A stretch of DNA of 64,000 bases from Hordeum vulgare subsp. vulgare (taxonomy: Eukaryota; Streptophyta; Magnoliopsida; Poales; Poaceae). How positions within the stretch are numbered: the stretch's first letter is position 1; each line of letters starts with the position of its first letter. The stretch lies in the NCBI RefSeq assembly GCF_904849725.1, contig NC_058524.1, forward strand, positions 508,260,263 through 508,324,262. The letters run 5' to 3'. The position numbers were made by a program, and so were the translations under genes. Positions 44,189 through 56,579 of the stretch are shown in pieces. The notes under the pieces are model-generated. The model was given only the letters and a program-made list of their open reading frames with translations, had not been told where the DNA came from and searched no databases.

Positions 44189-45454
44189 GTGGCATCGTGA
44201 GCTAGGTTCATGTGTAGATGTAATCTCGAGTAGAACACAAAAGTTTTTGTGGGCGGTGATGTGCGTTTTGCTGCCCTCCTTAGTCTTTTCTTGATTCCGC
44301 GGTATTGTTGGATCGAAGCGGCTCGGACCGACATTACTCGTACGCTTACGAGAGACTGGTTTCATCGCTACGAGTAACTCCATTGCTCAAAGAGAACCGG
44401 CGAGTGTCGGTTTCTCCAACTTTAGTTGAATCGGATTTGACCGAGGAGGTCCTTGGATGAGGTTAAATAGCAATTCATATATCTCCGTTGTGGTGTTTGC
44501 GTAAGTAAGATGCGATCCTACTAGATACCCATGGTCACCACGTAAAACATGCAACAACAATTAGAGGACGTCTAACTTGTTTTTGCAGGGTATGCTTGTG
44601 ATGTGATATGGCCAACGATGTGATGTGATATGGCCAACGATGTGATGTGATATATTGGATGTATGAGATGATCATGTTGTAATAGTTAATATCGACTTGC
44701 ACGTCAATGGTACGACAACCGGCGGGAGCCATAGGGTTGCCTTTAAACTAACGTTTGTGCTTGCAGATGTGTTTACTATATTGCTAGGACATAGCTTTAG
44801 TAGTAATAGCATGAGTAGCACGACAACCCCGATGGTGACACGTTGATGGAGATCATGGTGTGACGCCGGTGACAAGAAGATCGTGCTGGTGCTTTGGTGA
44901 TGGAGATCAAGAAGCACATGATGATGGCCATATCATGTCACTTATGAATTGCATGTGATGTTAATCCTTTATGCACCTTATCTTGCTTAGAATGACGGTA
45001 GCATTATGAGGTGATCTCTCACTAAAATTTCAAGACGAAATTGTGTTCTCCCCGACTGTGCACCGTTGCGACAGTTCTTCGTTTCAAGACACCACGTGAT
45101 GATCAGGTGTGATAGACTCAACGTTCACATACAACGGGTGCAAAACAGTTGCACACGCGAAACACTCGGGTTAAGCTTGACGAGCCTAGCATGTGCAGAC
45201 ATGGCCTCGGAACACATGAGACCGAAAGGTCGAGCATGAATCGTATAGTTGATATGATTAGCATAGAGATGCTTACCACTAAAACTATTCTTGACTCACG
45301 TGATGATCGGACTTGAGATAGTGGATTTGGATCATGTATCACTCAAATGACTAGAGAGATGTACTTTTTGAGTGGGAGTTCTTAAGTAATATGATTAATT
45401 GAACTAATTGTCATGAACATAGTCTAATGGTCTTTGCGAATTACGATGTAGCTT

Positions 45455-48400
45455 GCGCTATAGCTCTACTGTTTTTAATATGTTCCTAGAGAAAATTTAG
45501 TTGAAAGTTGATAGTAGCAAACTTTGCGGACTCAGTCTGTAAAACTAAGGATTGTCCTCGTTGCTGCGCAGAAGGCTTATGTACTTAATGCACCACTCAG
45601 TGTGCTGCACCTCGAGCGTCATCTGTGGATGTTGTGAACATCCGACATACACGTTTCTGATGACTACGCGATAGTTCGGTGCAAAATACTTAATGGCTTA
45701 GAAGCGTGGCGCCGAAGACGTTTTGAAACGTCACGGAACATGAGTGATGTTCTAAAGAGATGAAATTGTGATTTCATGCTTGTGCCCTTGTTAAGAGGTA
45801 TGAGACCTCCGACAAGATTCTTTGTCCACAAAGTAAAGGAGAAAATCTCAATCGTTGAGCGTGTGCTCAGATTATCTGAGTACGACAATTGCTTGAATCA
45901 AGTGGGAGTTGATCTTCCAGATAAGATAGTGATGGTTCTCCAAAGACACTGCCACCAAGCTGTGAGAGCTTCGTGATGAACTATAACATATCAAGGATAG
46001 ATACAATGATCCTTGAGCGATTCGTGATGTTTGACACTGTGAAAGTAGAAATCAAGAAGGAGCATCAATAGTTGATGGTTAGTAAAACCACTAAGTTTCG
46101 ATAAAGGCAAAGGGCTAGAAGGGATACTTCGTGAAACGGCAAAACAGTTGCTGCACTAATGAAGAGACCCCAGATTAAACCCAAGCCCAGGACTAAGTGC
46201 TTCTGTTATGAGGGGAACTGTCACTGAGGCGGAGCAACTCTAGATACTTGGTAAGATAAGAAGGCTGGCAAAAGTCGAAAGAAGTATATTTGATATACAT
46301 GATGTTCATGTGTACTTTACTAGTACTCCTAGTAGCACGAGGGTATTGGATACCGGTTCGGTTGCCAAGTGATTAGTAACACGAAATGAAAGCTACGGCA
46401 TAAACGGAGACTAGCTAAAGGCGAGGTGACGATACGTGTTGGAAGTGTTTCCAAGGTTGATATGATCAAACGTCGCACGCTCCCTCTATCATCGGGATTG
46501 GTGGTGAAACCCAAATAATTGTTATTTGGTGTTTGCGTTGAGCATGAACATGATTGGATCGTGTTTGTTGCAATACGATTATTCATTTAAAAGAATAATA
46601 GTTATTTTATTTGCTTGAATAATTACCCTCAATGGTTTATTGAATCTCGATCGTAGTGTTACACATGTTCATAATATTAGTGCCAAAAGATAAAAAGTAA
46701 TGATGATAGTACCACTTAACTGTGGCACTGCCACTTGAGTCATGTTGGTGTAAAATGCATGAAGAAGCTCCATGCTGACGGATCGTTTGGACTCACTTGA
46801 TTTTGAATCACTTGAGACATGCAAAACATGCCACATGAAACAAGTAGAGTAACTTGTTGGGAGTAATGCATTTTTTGATGTGTGCAGTCCAATAAGTGCT
46901 AAGGCACGCAGTGGATATCATTATGTTCTTACTTCACTCACGATTTGAGTAGATACAGGAGTATTTACTTGATGAATCACAAGTCTGAAATGTTGAAAAG
47001 TTCAAAGCTATTTTAGAGTGAAGATCATCGTGACAAGCGGATAAACAGTCTACGATATGATCATAGAGATGAATATCTGAGTTACGAGTTTTGGTACGCA
47101 GTTAAGACAATGTGGAAATTGTTTTGCGGTTCATGCCACCTGGAACACCATAGTCTGATGATGTGTCTGAACGTCTTAGCCACGCCCTATTTGATATGGC
47201 GCATACTATGATGTCTCTTATCGAATTACCACTATCGTTTATGGCTTATGCATTAGAGACAACCGCATTCACTTTAAATAGGGCACCACGTATTTCCGTT
47301 GAGATGACACAGTATAGACTAAGGTTTAGAGAAATCTAAGCTGTCGTTTCTTGAAAGTTTGGAGCTGCGATGCTTATGTGAAAAAGTTTTAGTCTGATAA
47401 GCTCGAACCCAAAGCGGATAAATGCATCTTCATAAGATATCCAAAACAGTTGGATACATCTCCTATCTCAGATCCGAAAGCAAAGTGTTTGTTTCTAGAA
47501 ACGGGTTCTTTCTTGAGGAAAGGTTTCTCTCGAAAGAATTGAGTGGGAGGGTGATAGAACTTGATGAGGTTATTGAACCATCACTTCGACTAGTGTGTAG
47601 CAGGGCACAGGAAGTTGTTCCTGTGGCGCCTACACCAATTGAAGTGGAAGCTGATGATGGTGATCATTGAGCTTCGGATCAAGTTACTACAAACCTCGTA
47701 GGTCGACAAGGTCGCGTACTACTACAGATTGGTATGGTAACCCTGTCTTGGAGGTCATGTTGTTGAACAATAATGAACCTACGAGCTGTGGAGAAGCGAT
47801 GGTGGGCCCGGATTCCGACAAATGGCTGGAGGCCATGAAATCCGAGAGAGGATCCATGTATGAAAACAAAGTGTAGACTTTGGAAGAACTACTTGATGGT
47901 CGTAGGACTATTGAGTAAAGATGGATCTTTAAAAGGAAGACAGACGACGATGGTGATAAGTCACTATTAAGAAAAGCTCGACTTGTCGCAAAGATGTTTC
48001 TGACATGATCAAACAGTTGACTATGGTGAGACTTTCTCACTCGTAGCGATGTTAAAAGTCTGTTAGAATTATGTTAGTAGTTGTTGCATTATTTTTGAAA
48101 TATTGCACATAGGATGTCAAAACATTGTTTCCTCGACGGTTTCCTTGAGCAAACATTGTATGTGATACAACCAGAAGGTTTTGTCGATCCTAAAGATACT
48201 AACAAGTATGCAAGCTCCAGTGATCCTTCAATGAACTGGTGCAAGCATCTCAGAGTTGGAATATACACTTTGATGAGATGATCAAAGATTTTGGGTTTGT
48301 ACAAGGTTTATGAGAAACTTGTATTTCCAAAGAAGTGAGTGGGAGCACTATAGAATTTCTGATAAGTATATGTGGTTGACATATTGTTGATCAGAAGTAA

Positions 48401-49100
48401 TGTAGAATTTTTGTGAAGCATACAAGGTTGTTTGAAAGGAGTTTTTCAAAGGAATTCCTGGATTGAGTTACTTGAATGTTGAGCATCAAGATCTATGGAG
48501 ATAGATCAAAACGCTTAATAGAAGTTTCAACAAGATGCATGCCTTGACAAGTTTTTGAAGGAATTCGAAATAGATCAGCAAAGAAGGAGTTCTTGACTGT
48601 GTTGTAAGGTGTGAATTTGAGTAAGACTCAAAACCCGACCATGGCAGAATAAAGAGAATAGACGAAGGTCGTCTTCTATGCCTTAGCCGTAGACTCTAAA
48701 GTATGCCATGCCGAGTACCGCACCTGATGTGTGCCTTGCAACAAGTCTGTTAAGAGGTACACAAAGTGATCTAGGATTGAATCACTGATCAGCGGTCAAA
48801 GTTATCCTTAGTAACTGAATAGACTAAGGAATTTTTCTCGATTATGGAGGTGGTTAAAGAGTTTCTCGTAAAGGGTTACGTCGATGCAAGCTCTGACACT
48901 AATCCGAATAACTATAAGTAGTGAAATGGATTTGTATAGTAGAGTAGATATTTGGAGTATTTCCGAATAGCACATAGTAGCAGCATCTATAAGATGACAT
49001 AAAGATTTGTAAAGTACACACGGATCTGAAAGTTTCAGAACCGTTGACTAAAACCTCTCTCACGAGCAAGACGTGATCAGACCCCATAACTATATGGGTG
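45455..49100 (+). pseudogene. Degenerate copia gag-pol of element A
   Basis: The sequence is collinear with the gag-pol of element B but broken by many stops, indels and a lost start codon. Readable islands: the protease region near 46330, an RT-upstream linker 47422-47670 (RFLSKELSGRVIELDEVIEP) and 47667-47876 (EPTSCGEAMVGPDSDKWLEA). No enzyme could be made. The element must have moved, if recently, with proteins from another copy. Confidence 0.9.
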
Positions 49101-49164
49101 TTGGATTCGTTGGAATCACATGGTGATGTGAACTAGATTATTGACTCTAGTGCAAGTGGGAGAC

Positions 49165-50990
49165 TGTTGGAAATATGCCCTAGAGGCAATAATAAATTAG
49201 TTATTATTATATTTTTTTTGTTCATGATAATCGTTTATTATCCATGCTATAATTGTATTGATTGGAAACACAGTGCATGTGTGGATACATAGACAAAACA
49301 CTGTCCCTAGTAAGCCTCTAGTTGACTAGCTCGTTGATCAAAGATGGTCAAGGTTTCCTGACCATAGGAAAGTGTTGTCACTTGATAACAAGATCACATC
49401 ATTAGGAGAATCATGTGATGGACTAGACCCAAACTAATAGACGTAGCATGTTGATCGTGTCATTTTGTTGCTACTATTTTCTGCGTGTCAAGTATTTGTT
49501 CCTATGACCATGAGATCATATAACTCACTGACACCGGAGGAATGCTTTGTGTGTATCAAATGTCGCAACGTAGCTGGGTGACTATAAAGATACTCTACAG
49601 GTATCTCCGAAGGTGTTCGTTGAGTTAGTATGGATCGAGACTGGGATTTGTCACTCCGTGTGACGGAGAGGTATCTCGGGGCCCACTCGGTAATACAACA
49701 TCACACACAAGCCTTGCAAGCAATGTGACTTAGTGTAAGTTGCGGGATCTTGTATTACGGAACGAGTAAAGAGACTTGCCGGTAAACGAGATTGAAATAG
49801 GTATGCGGATACTGACGATCGAATCTCGGGCAAAGTAACATACCGAAGGACAAAGGGAATGACATACGGGATTATATGAATCCTTGGCACTGAGGTTCAA
49901 ACGATAAGATCTTCGTAGAATATGTAGGATCCAATATGGGCATCCAGGTCCCGCTATTGGATATTGACCGAGGAGTCACTCGGGTCATGTCTACATAGTT
50001 CTCGAACCCGCAGGGTCTGCACACTTAAGGTTCGACGTTGTTTTATGCGTATTTGAGTTATATGGTTGGTTACCGAATGTTTTTCGGAGTCCCGGATGAG
50101 ATCACGGACGTCGCGAGGGTTTCCGGAATGGTCCGGAAACGAAGATTGATATATAGGATGACCTCATTTGGTTACCGGAAGGTTTTCGTGCATTACCGAA
50201 AAGGTTTCGGGCTCATCGGTAGTGTACTGGGAGTGCCGGGAGGGGTGCCGGGGACCAACAGGAGGGGTGTCACGCCCCAAGGGGTCTCATGGGCTATGGG
50301 AAGAGATAAACCAGCCCCTAGTGGGCTGGAATAAGTTCCCACTATGTCCCATAAGGTTTGAGAAGGAAAAAACACAAGGTGGAAAGAGTTTCCAAGTGGG
50401 AAGGTGGAATCCTACTCCAAGTAGGATTGGAGTAGGACTCCTCCACCTCCAATTTCGGCCAAACCTTTAGGTTTTGAGGCTGCCTCCTCCCCTCCCTCCC
50501 TCCTATATATAGTGGGGGTTTTAGGGCTGATTTGAGACAACTTTTGCCACGGCAGCCCGACCACATACCTCCACGGTTTTTCCTCTAGATCGCGTTTCTG
50601 CGGAGCTCGGGCGGAGCCCTGCTGAGATTAGATCACCACCAACCTCCGGAGCGCCGTCACGCTGCCGGAGAACTCATCTACCTCTCCGTCTCTCTTGCTA
50701 GATCAACAAGGCCGAGATCATTGTCGAGTTTTACGTGTGCTGAACGCGGAGGTGCTGTCCGTTCGACACTAGATCATGGGACGGATCGCGGGACGGTTCG
50801 TGGGACAGTTCGCGGGGCGGATCGAGGGACGTGAGGACGTTCCACTACATCAACCGCGTTCACTAACGCTTCTGCTGTGCGATCTACAAGGGTACGTAGA
50901 TCGGAAATCCCCTCTCGTAGATGGATATCACCATGATAGGTCTTCGTGCGCGTAGGAAATTTTTTGTTTCCCATGCGGCGTTCCCCAACA
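49165..50990 (+). repeat. 3' LTR of element A
   Basis: 1,826 bp with the same ends as the 5' LTR and a TATATATA core about 50504. It is preceded by the purine tract AAGTGGGAGAC. Confidence 0.95.
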
Positions 50991-51997
50991 CGGACAACTG
51001 CATTAACGAACTATGCGTAAGGTAAACAATCCTTGAAACCGTGGTCACAAGCACCGTTGTTTTCTCCATGGTGGCAACAAGCACATCCCCTAGTCTCATG
51101 TTTTTGTCACTCAAGCTAGACATCGAGGGGCATGAACCCACAATCATGAATAATGCTCCCTCTTGGAGTTACGATCTACTACTTGGCCAGAGCAATAAAA
51201 AGCAACGGAGAACATGCATGAATCACTAAGGAACATAATATAAAAGGATAATCAAATATATAACTCATAACAATTTGAACATAATCTCATAATCCATCGG
51301 ATCCCAACAAACCGAGCATATCAATAGCAAGAAAATTACATAGATGCCTTGATCATGTAGGGCAGCTCACAAGGACTAACCATTGAAGCACAAGATCGGA
51401 GAGAAGACATCACATAGCTACTGGTCATGGACTCATGGTCCAAGGAGGACCACTCACGACACGTCCGGGAAACATCCATGGTGGTGGAGAAGCTCCTGGA
51501 GGTCAATCCTCCATCCGGGAGGGTGCCGGGAAGAGGTCTCTTGACGCTCCCGATATCGGAAGCGCTCCGGCGGCGGAACGATGGAGAAATTCAAGATTCC
51601 AGAACGTCTGCGAGGGTTTCCTCTCGGACTCTAAATATTGGCCAAAGGAGGGCACCGGAGGAGGTGGGACCCACCCAGGCGACCTCCTGGCGCGGCCTAG
51701 GACCTGGTCGCGCCAGCAGGCCGTCTGGGAGGCCCCTGGCCCCCCTCTGGCCCATCTTCGGTGATCCGAAAGCTTCTATTTCGTTGAATTTTTTTATATT
51801 TTTTCGGGCTTCGAAAAATTGGGTAAAAGCCCCTGCAAAGTAGACACCAGCAGACAGAAAGTGGCACTAGGTGCACTGAGTTGGTAGGTTAGTCCAAATA
51901 TGTGTAAAATGATATAAAAGTGTAGCAAAACATATAACAATGTCACCCAAAAGATCATGGAACAAGTAGAAATTATAGATACGTTTGGGACATATCA

Positions 51998-53498
51998 ACA
52001 TCCCCAAGCTTAATTTCTGCTCGTCCTCGAGTAGATAAATGATAAACACAATAATTTATGTGGTGACATGCTAACACACGTATGAAAACTTCAAAGTAAA
52101 GCAAGTGAGATATGCAATTCAAGTCAAGACAATAATAAGCAAGAGTCTATATCTAGTATTGAATCTAGTAAAGTAAGAACATAAAGGTGCAAGAGCTCTC
52201 GGTGCCCGTGACTCGAATGTCTCCAAATGGTGTTTGCTTGCAAGAAGTGGGAGATGGGTTGAGATCATAAAATATTTTTTTAACTGAGAACTCAATCTAC
52301 TAAACCTCACACTTGGTCTCCTTCGGAATCTTATTTTGACTCATCCCCAAACCACTAGTCAGGCACACGTCAAAATGATCCTCTCCCTTTCTACTTTGAG
52401 CACTCATGCAATGGATGAGCGTAAGCAAGATATGTTGGCACTTAGGATGGCAAATAGAACAATGATGGGGAAGGAAGACAAAAAGGTGTGAAAGGCTCAC
52501 ATCAATGAGGACAACCATAGGCGAGAGAAAGACAAATGATAGATATGATGTGAGGAGTATCGATTGCCATGTAATAGATGCACATATGAGTTAAGGTAAG
52601 CTCTCCAATGTAACTAGTGGGGGTGCATCCAACTTGTTTGCTCATGAAGACCTAGAGCTCATTTGAGGAGGCTCATCATTGGAATATGCAAACCAAGTTC
52701 TATAGTGTAAGGGTCCCCACATAGTTATGCATGAATGATAATCTCTATGTAGTACCAATATAGCAATGGAGTAAGAGTGTGGATCTTTCAAAAGGAATAG
52801 TAGTGTTGCCCCCTTCTCTATTTTTATTTCTTTATTTCTTTTTATTTCTCCCTTTTTTTGTGGCCTCTTTGGCTCTTTCTTTTTTATCTCTCATGTGTCC
52901 TGTTTGGGATCTTTTGTTTTGTCCTCTTTAGGATCTTTTCCTCTCTTAAGGGCAACACTATATGTTTTACATGAATAAAAGAAAAATCATCACACTTTAT
53001 AAGAAGTACTCAACATAAAGACAAGTGAAAACTATCATGATGTATGCAAATGTATGCCTCTACAAGTGTAGCAGGATATGCAATGATACTAGCGCGTCAT
53101 GTAATAATAATAAGGGCAATGCCCAACTATCATGCGACTCTATGATCAAGCAAAAGCATGTATGACATGAAGATCAAGTCATGAGATGGTGTATGTTGCA
53201 TGGCAATGTATCTCGAAAAGGATATGGAGATGCCTTAATAGGTAGGTATGGTGGCTGTTTTGAGGAAAGATATAATGAGGCTTATGTATGACAGAGCGTA
53301 TCATGTCATGGGTTTGGATGCACTAGCGGAGTTTGCACCAACTCTCAATGTGAGAAAGGGCAATGCACGGTACCAAAGAGGCTAGCAAAATATGGATGGT
53401 GGAAGTGCCAACAATCGAATACTCACATTAGTCCGAAGAACTCATACACTTATTATCGGTAACTCTCTATCTAGTTAGGAAATTCACAAATAGACAAG
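51998..53498 (-). other. 3' non-coding interior of minus-strand gypsy element (part 1)
   Basis: It begins with the polypurine tract at 51998-52011 and continues as AT-rich sequence with a pyrimidine-rich stretch near 52800-52940. No open frame of note is present. It is interrupted by element B. Confidence 0.6.
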
Positions 53499-55323
53499 TG
53501 TTGGAATTATGCCCTAGAGGCAATAATAAATGTATAGTTATTATTATAATTCCTGTATCAAGATAATAGTTTATTATCCATGCTATAATTGTATTGAATG
53601 AAGACTCATTTACATGTGTGGATACATAGACAAAACACCGTCCCTAGCATGCCTCTAGTTGACTAGCCAGTTGATCAATGATAGTCAGTGTCTTCTGATT
53701 ATGAACAAGGTGTTGTTGCTTGATAACTGGATCACGTCATTGGGAGAATCACGTGATGGACTAGACCCAAACTAATAGACGTAGCATGTTGATCGTGTCA
53801 TTTTGTTGCTACTGTTTTCTACGTGTCAAGTATTTATTCCTATGACCATGAGATCATATAACTCACTGACACCGGAGGAATGCTTTGTGTGTATCAAACG
53901 TCGCAATGTAACTGGGTGACTATGAAGATGCTCTACAGGTATTTCCGAAGGTGTTAGTTGAGTTAGTATGGATCAAGACTGGGATTTGTCACTGCGTATG
54001 ATGGAGAGGTATCTCGGGGCCCACTCGGTAATACAACATCACACACAAGCCTTGCAAGCAATGTAACTTAGTGTAAGTTGCGGGATCTTGTATTACGGAA
54101 CGAGTAAAGAGACTTGCCGGTAAACGAGATTGAAATAGGTTTGCGGATACTGACGATCGAATCTCGGGCAAGTAACATACCGAAGGACAGAGGGAATGAC
54201 ATACGGGATTATACGAATCCTTGGCACTGAGGTTCAAACGATAAGATCTTCGTAGAATATGTAGGATCCAATATGGGCATCCAGGTCCCGCTATTGGATA
54301 TTGACCGAGGAGTCTCTCGGGTCATGTCTACATAGTTCTCGAACCCGCAGGGTCTGCACACTTAAGGTTCGACGTTGTTTTATGCGTATTTGAGTTATAT
54401 GGTTGGTTACCGAATGTTGTTCGGAGTCCCGGATGAGATCACGGACGTCACGAGGGTTTCCGGAATGGTCCGGAAACGAAGATTGATATATAGGATGACC
54501 TCATTTGATTACCGGAAGGTTTTCGGAGTTACCGGGAGTGTACCGGGAATGACGAATGGGTTCCGGGAGTTCACCGAGGGGGGGGGGAGTCCACCCCGGG
54601 GAATCCCATAGGCATTGGGGGAGCCACACCAGCCCTTAGTGGGCTGGTGGGACAGCCCACAAGTGCCCAATGCGCCAAGAGAAGAAAAATCAAGAGGAAA
54701 GAAAAAAAAAGGGAAGGAGGTGGGAAGGGAGGGGGACTCCTCCCACCAAACCAAGTCCAACTCGGTTTGGGGGGGAGTCCTCCCCCCCTTGGCTCGGCCG
54801 ACTCCTTGGGGGTCCTTGGACCCCAAGGCAAGGCCCCCCCTCCCTCCTCCTATATATATGGAGCAATTAGGGCTGATTTGAGATGACTTTCTCACGGCTG
54901 CCCGACCACATACCTCCACGGTTTTTCCTCTAGATCGCGTTTCTGCGGAGCTCGGGCGGAGCCCTGCTGAGACAAGGTCATCACCAACCTCCGGAGCGCC
55001 GTCACGCTGCCGGAGAACTCTTCTACCTCTCCGTCTCTCTTGCTAGATCAAGAAGGCCGAGATCATCGTCGAGCTGTACGTGTGCTGAACGCGGAGGTGC
55101 CGTCCGTTCGGTACTAGATCGTGGGACTGATCGCGGGATTGTTCGCGGGGCGGATCGAGGGACGTGAGGACGTTCCACTACATCAACCGCGTTCTATAAT
55201 GCTTCTGCTGTACGGTCTACAAGGGTACGTAGATCACTCATCCCCTCTCGTAGATGGGCATCACCATGATAGGTCTTCGTGCTCGTAGGAAAATTTTTGT
55301 TTCCCATGCGACGTTCCCCAACA
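53499..55323 (+). repeat. 5' LTR of element B
   Basis: 1,825 bp with a TATATATA core at 54851-54858 just before the probable RNA start. It contains a G-rich run near 54582-54592. Confidence 0.95.
54851..54859 (+). promoter_or_regulatory. TATA box in element B LTR
   Basis: TATATATAT lies in the promoter half of the 5' LTR, with the matching box at about 61969 in the 3' LTR. BARE-1 LTRs are known to be transcribed from TATA boxes. Confidence 0.6.
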
Positions 55324-56579
55324 GTGGCATCATGAGCCAGGTTCATGCGTAGATGTCTTCTCGAGTAGAACACAAAAGGTTTTGTGGGCGGTGATGTGCG
55401 CTTTGCTGCCCTCCTTAGTCTTTTCTTGATTCCGCGGTATTGTTGGATTGAAGCGGCTTGGACCGACATTACTCGTACGCTTACGAGAGACTGGTTTCAT
55501 CGTTACGAGTAACCCCCTTTGCTCAAAGATGACTGGCAAGTGACGGTTTCTCCAACTTTAGTTGAATCGGATTTGACCGAGGAGGTCCTTGGATGAGGTT
55601 AAATAGCAACTCATATATCTCCGTTGTGGTGTTTGCTTAAGTAAGATGCGATCCTACTAGATACCCTTGGTCACCACGTAAAACATGCAACAACAAAATT
55701 AGAGGACGTCTAACTTGTTTTTGTAGGGTATGATTGTGATGTGATATGGCCAACGATGTGATGTGATATATTGGATGTATGAGATGATCATGTTGTAATA
55801 GAAATATTGACTTGCATGTCGATGGTACGGCAACCGGCAGGAGCCATAGGGTTGTCTTTATACTAACGTTTGTGCTTGCAGATGCGTTTACTATTTTGCT
55901 AGGATGTAGCTTTAGTAGTAATAGCATAAGTAGCACGACAACCCCGATGGCAACACGTTGATGGATGATCATGGTGTGGCGCCGGTGACAAGAAGATCGT
56001 GCCGATGCTTTGGTGATGGAGATCAAGAAGCACGTGATGATGGCCATATCATGTCACTTATGAATTGCATGTGATGTTAATCCTTTTATGCACCTTATTT
56101 TGCTTAGAACGATGGTAGCATTATGAGGTGATATCTCACTAAAATTTCAAGACGAAATTGTGTTCTCCCCGACTGTGCACCGTTGCTACAGTTCGTCGTT
56201 TCGAGACACCACGTGATGATCGGGTGTGATAGACTCAACGTTCACATACAACGGGTGCAAAACAGTTGCGCACGCGGATCACTCGGGTTAAGCTTGACGA
56301 GCCTAGCATGTGCAGACATGGCCTCGGAACACATGAGACCGAAAGGTCGATCGTGAATCATATAGTTGATATGATTAGCATAGGGATGCTTACCACTGAA
56401 ACTATACTCAACTCACGTGATGATCGGACTTGGGATAGTGTAAGTGGATCATGAACCACTCAAATGACGAGAGAGATGTACTTTTTGAGTGGGAGTTTAG
56501 CATATAATTTGATTAAGTTGAACTCTAATTATCTTGAACATAGTCTAAGTCCACTTTGAATATATTTGTGTTGTAGATC

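Larger units (their letters stand above)
42377..50990 (+). mobile_element. Copia element A (BARE/WIS/Angela group), complete but with ruined interior
   Basis: LTRs are 42377-44188 (1,812 bp) and 49165-50990 (1,826 bp), TGTTGGAAATATGCCC to GTTCCCCAACA. A primer site resembling the initiator-tRNA-Met type (TGGCATCGTGAGC, 44190-44202) and a purine tract AAGTGGGAGAC before the 3' LTR are present. The LTRs differ at about 2% of positions by eye plus a 14-bp indel. The interior aligns with element B throughout but has no long open frame. Confidence 0.95.
41764..51997 (-). repeat. 3' LTR of a minus-strand Ty3/gypsy element, split by copia element A
   Basis: Two pieces, 41764-42376 and 50996-51997, join across the CGGAC duplication into an LTR of about 1.6 kb. 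On the minus strand it starts TGATATGTCCCAAACG and ends ATATCCATCA. A purine tract AAGCTTGGGGATGT abuts its start at 51998-52011, which makes it the 3' LTR of an element whose body lies to the right. The start resembles Triticeae Sabrina/WHAM-type LTRs, from memory. Confidence 0.8.

Noticed and set aside
44597..44655. Tandem 25-bp repeat in element A leader as a regulatory array
   Set aside because: Only about three short copies of GTGATATGGCCAACGAT are present; element B has fewer. It looks like simple slippage.
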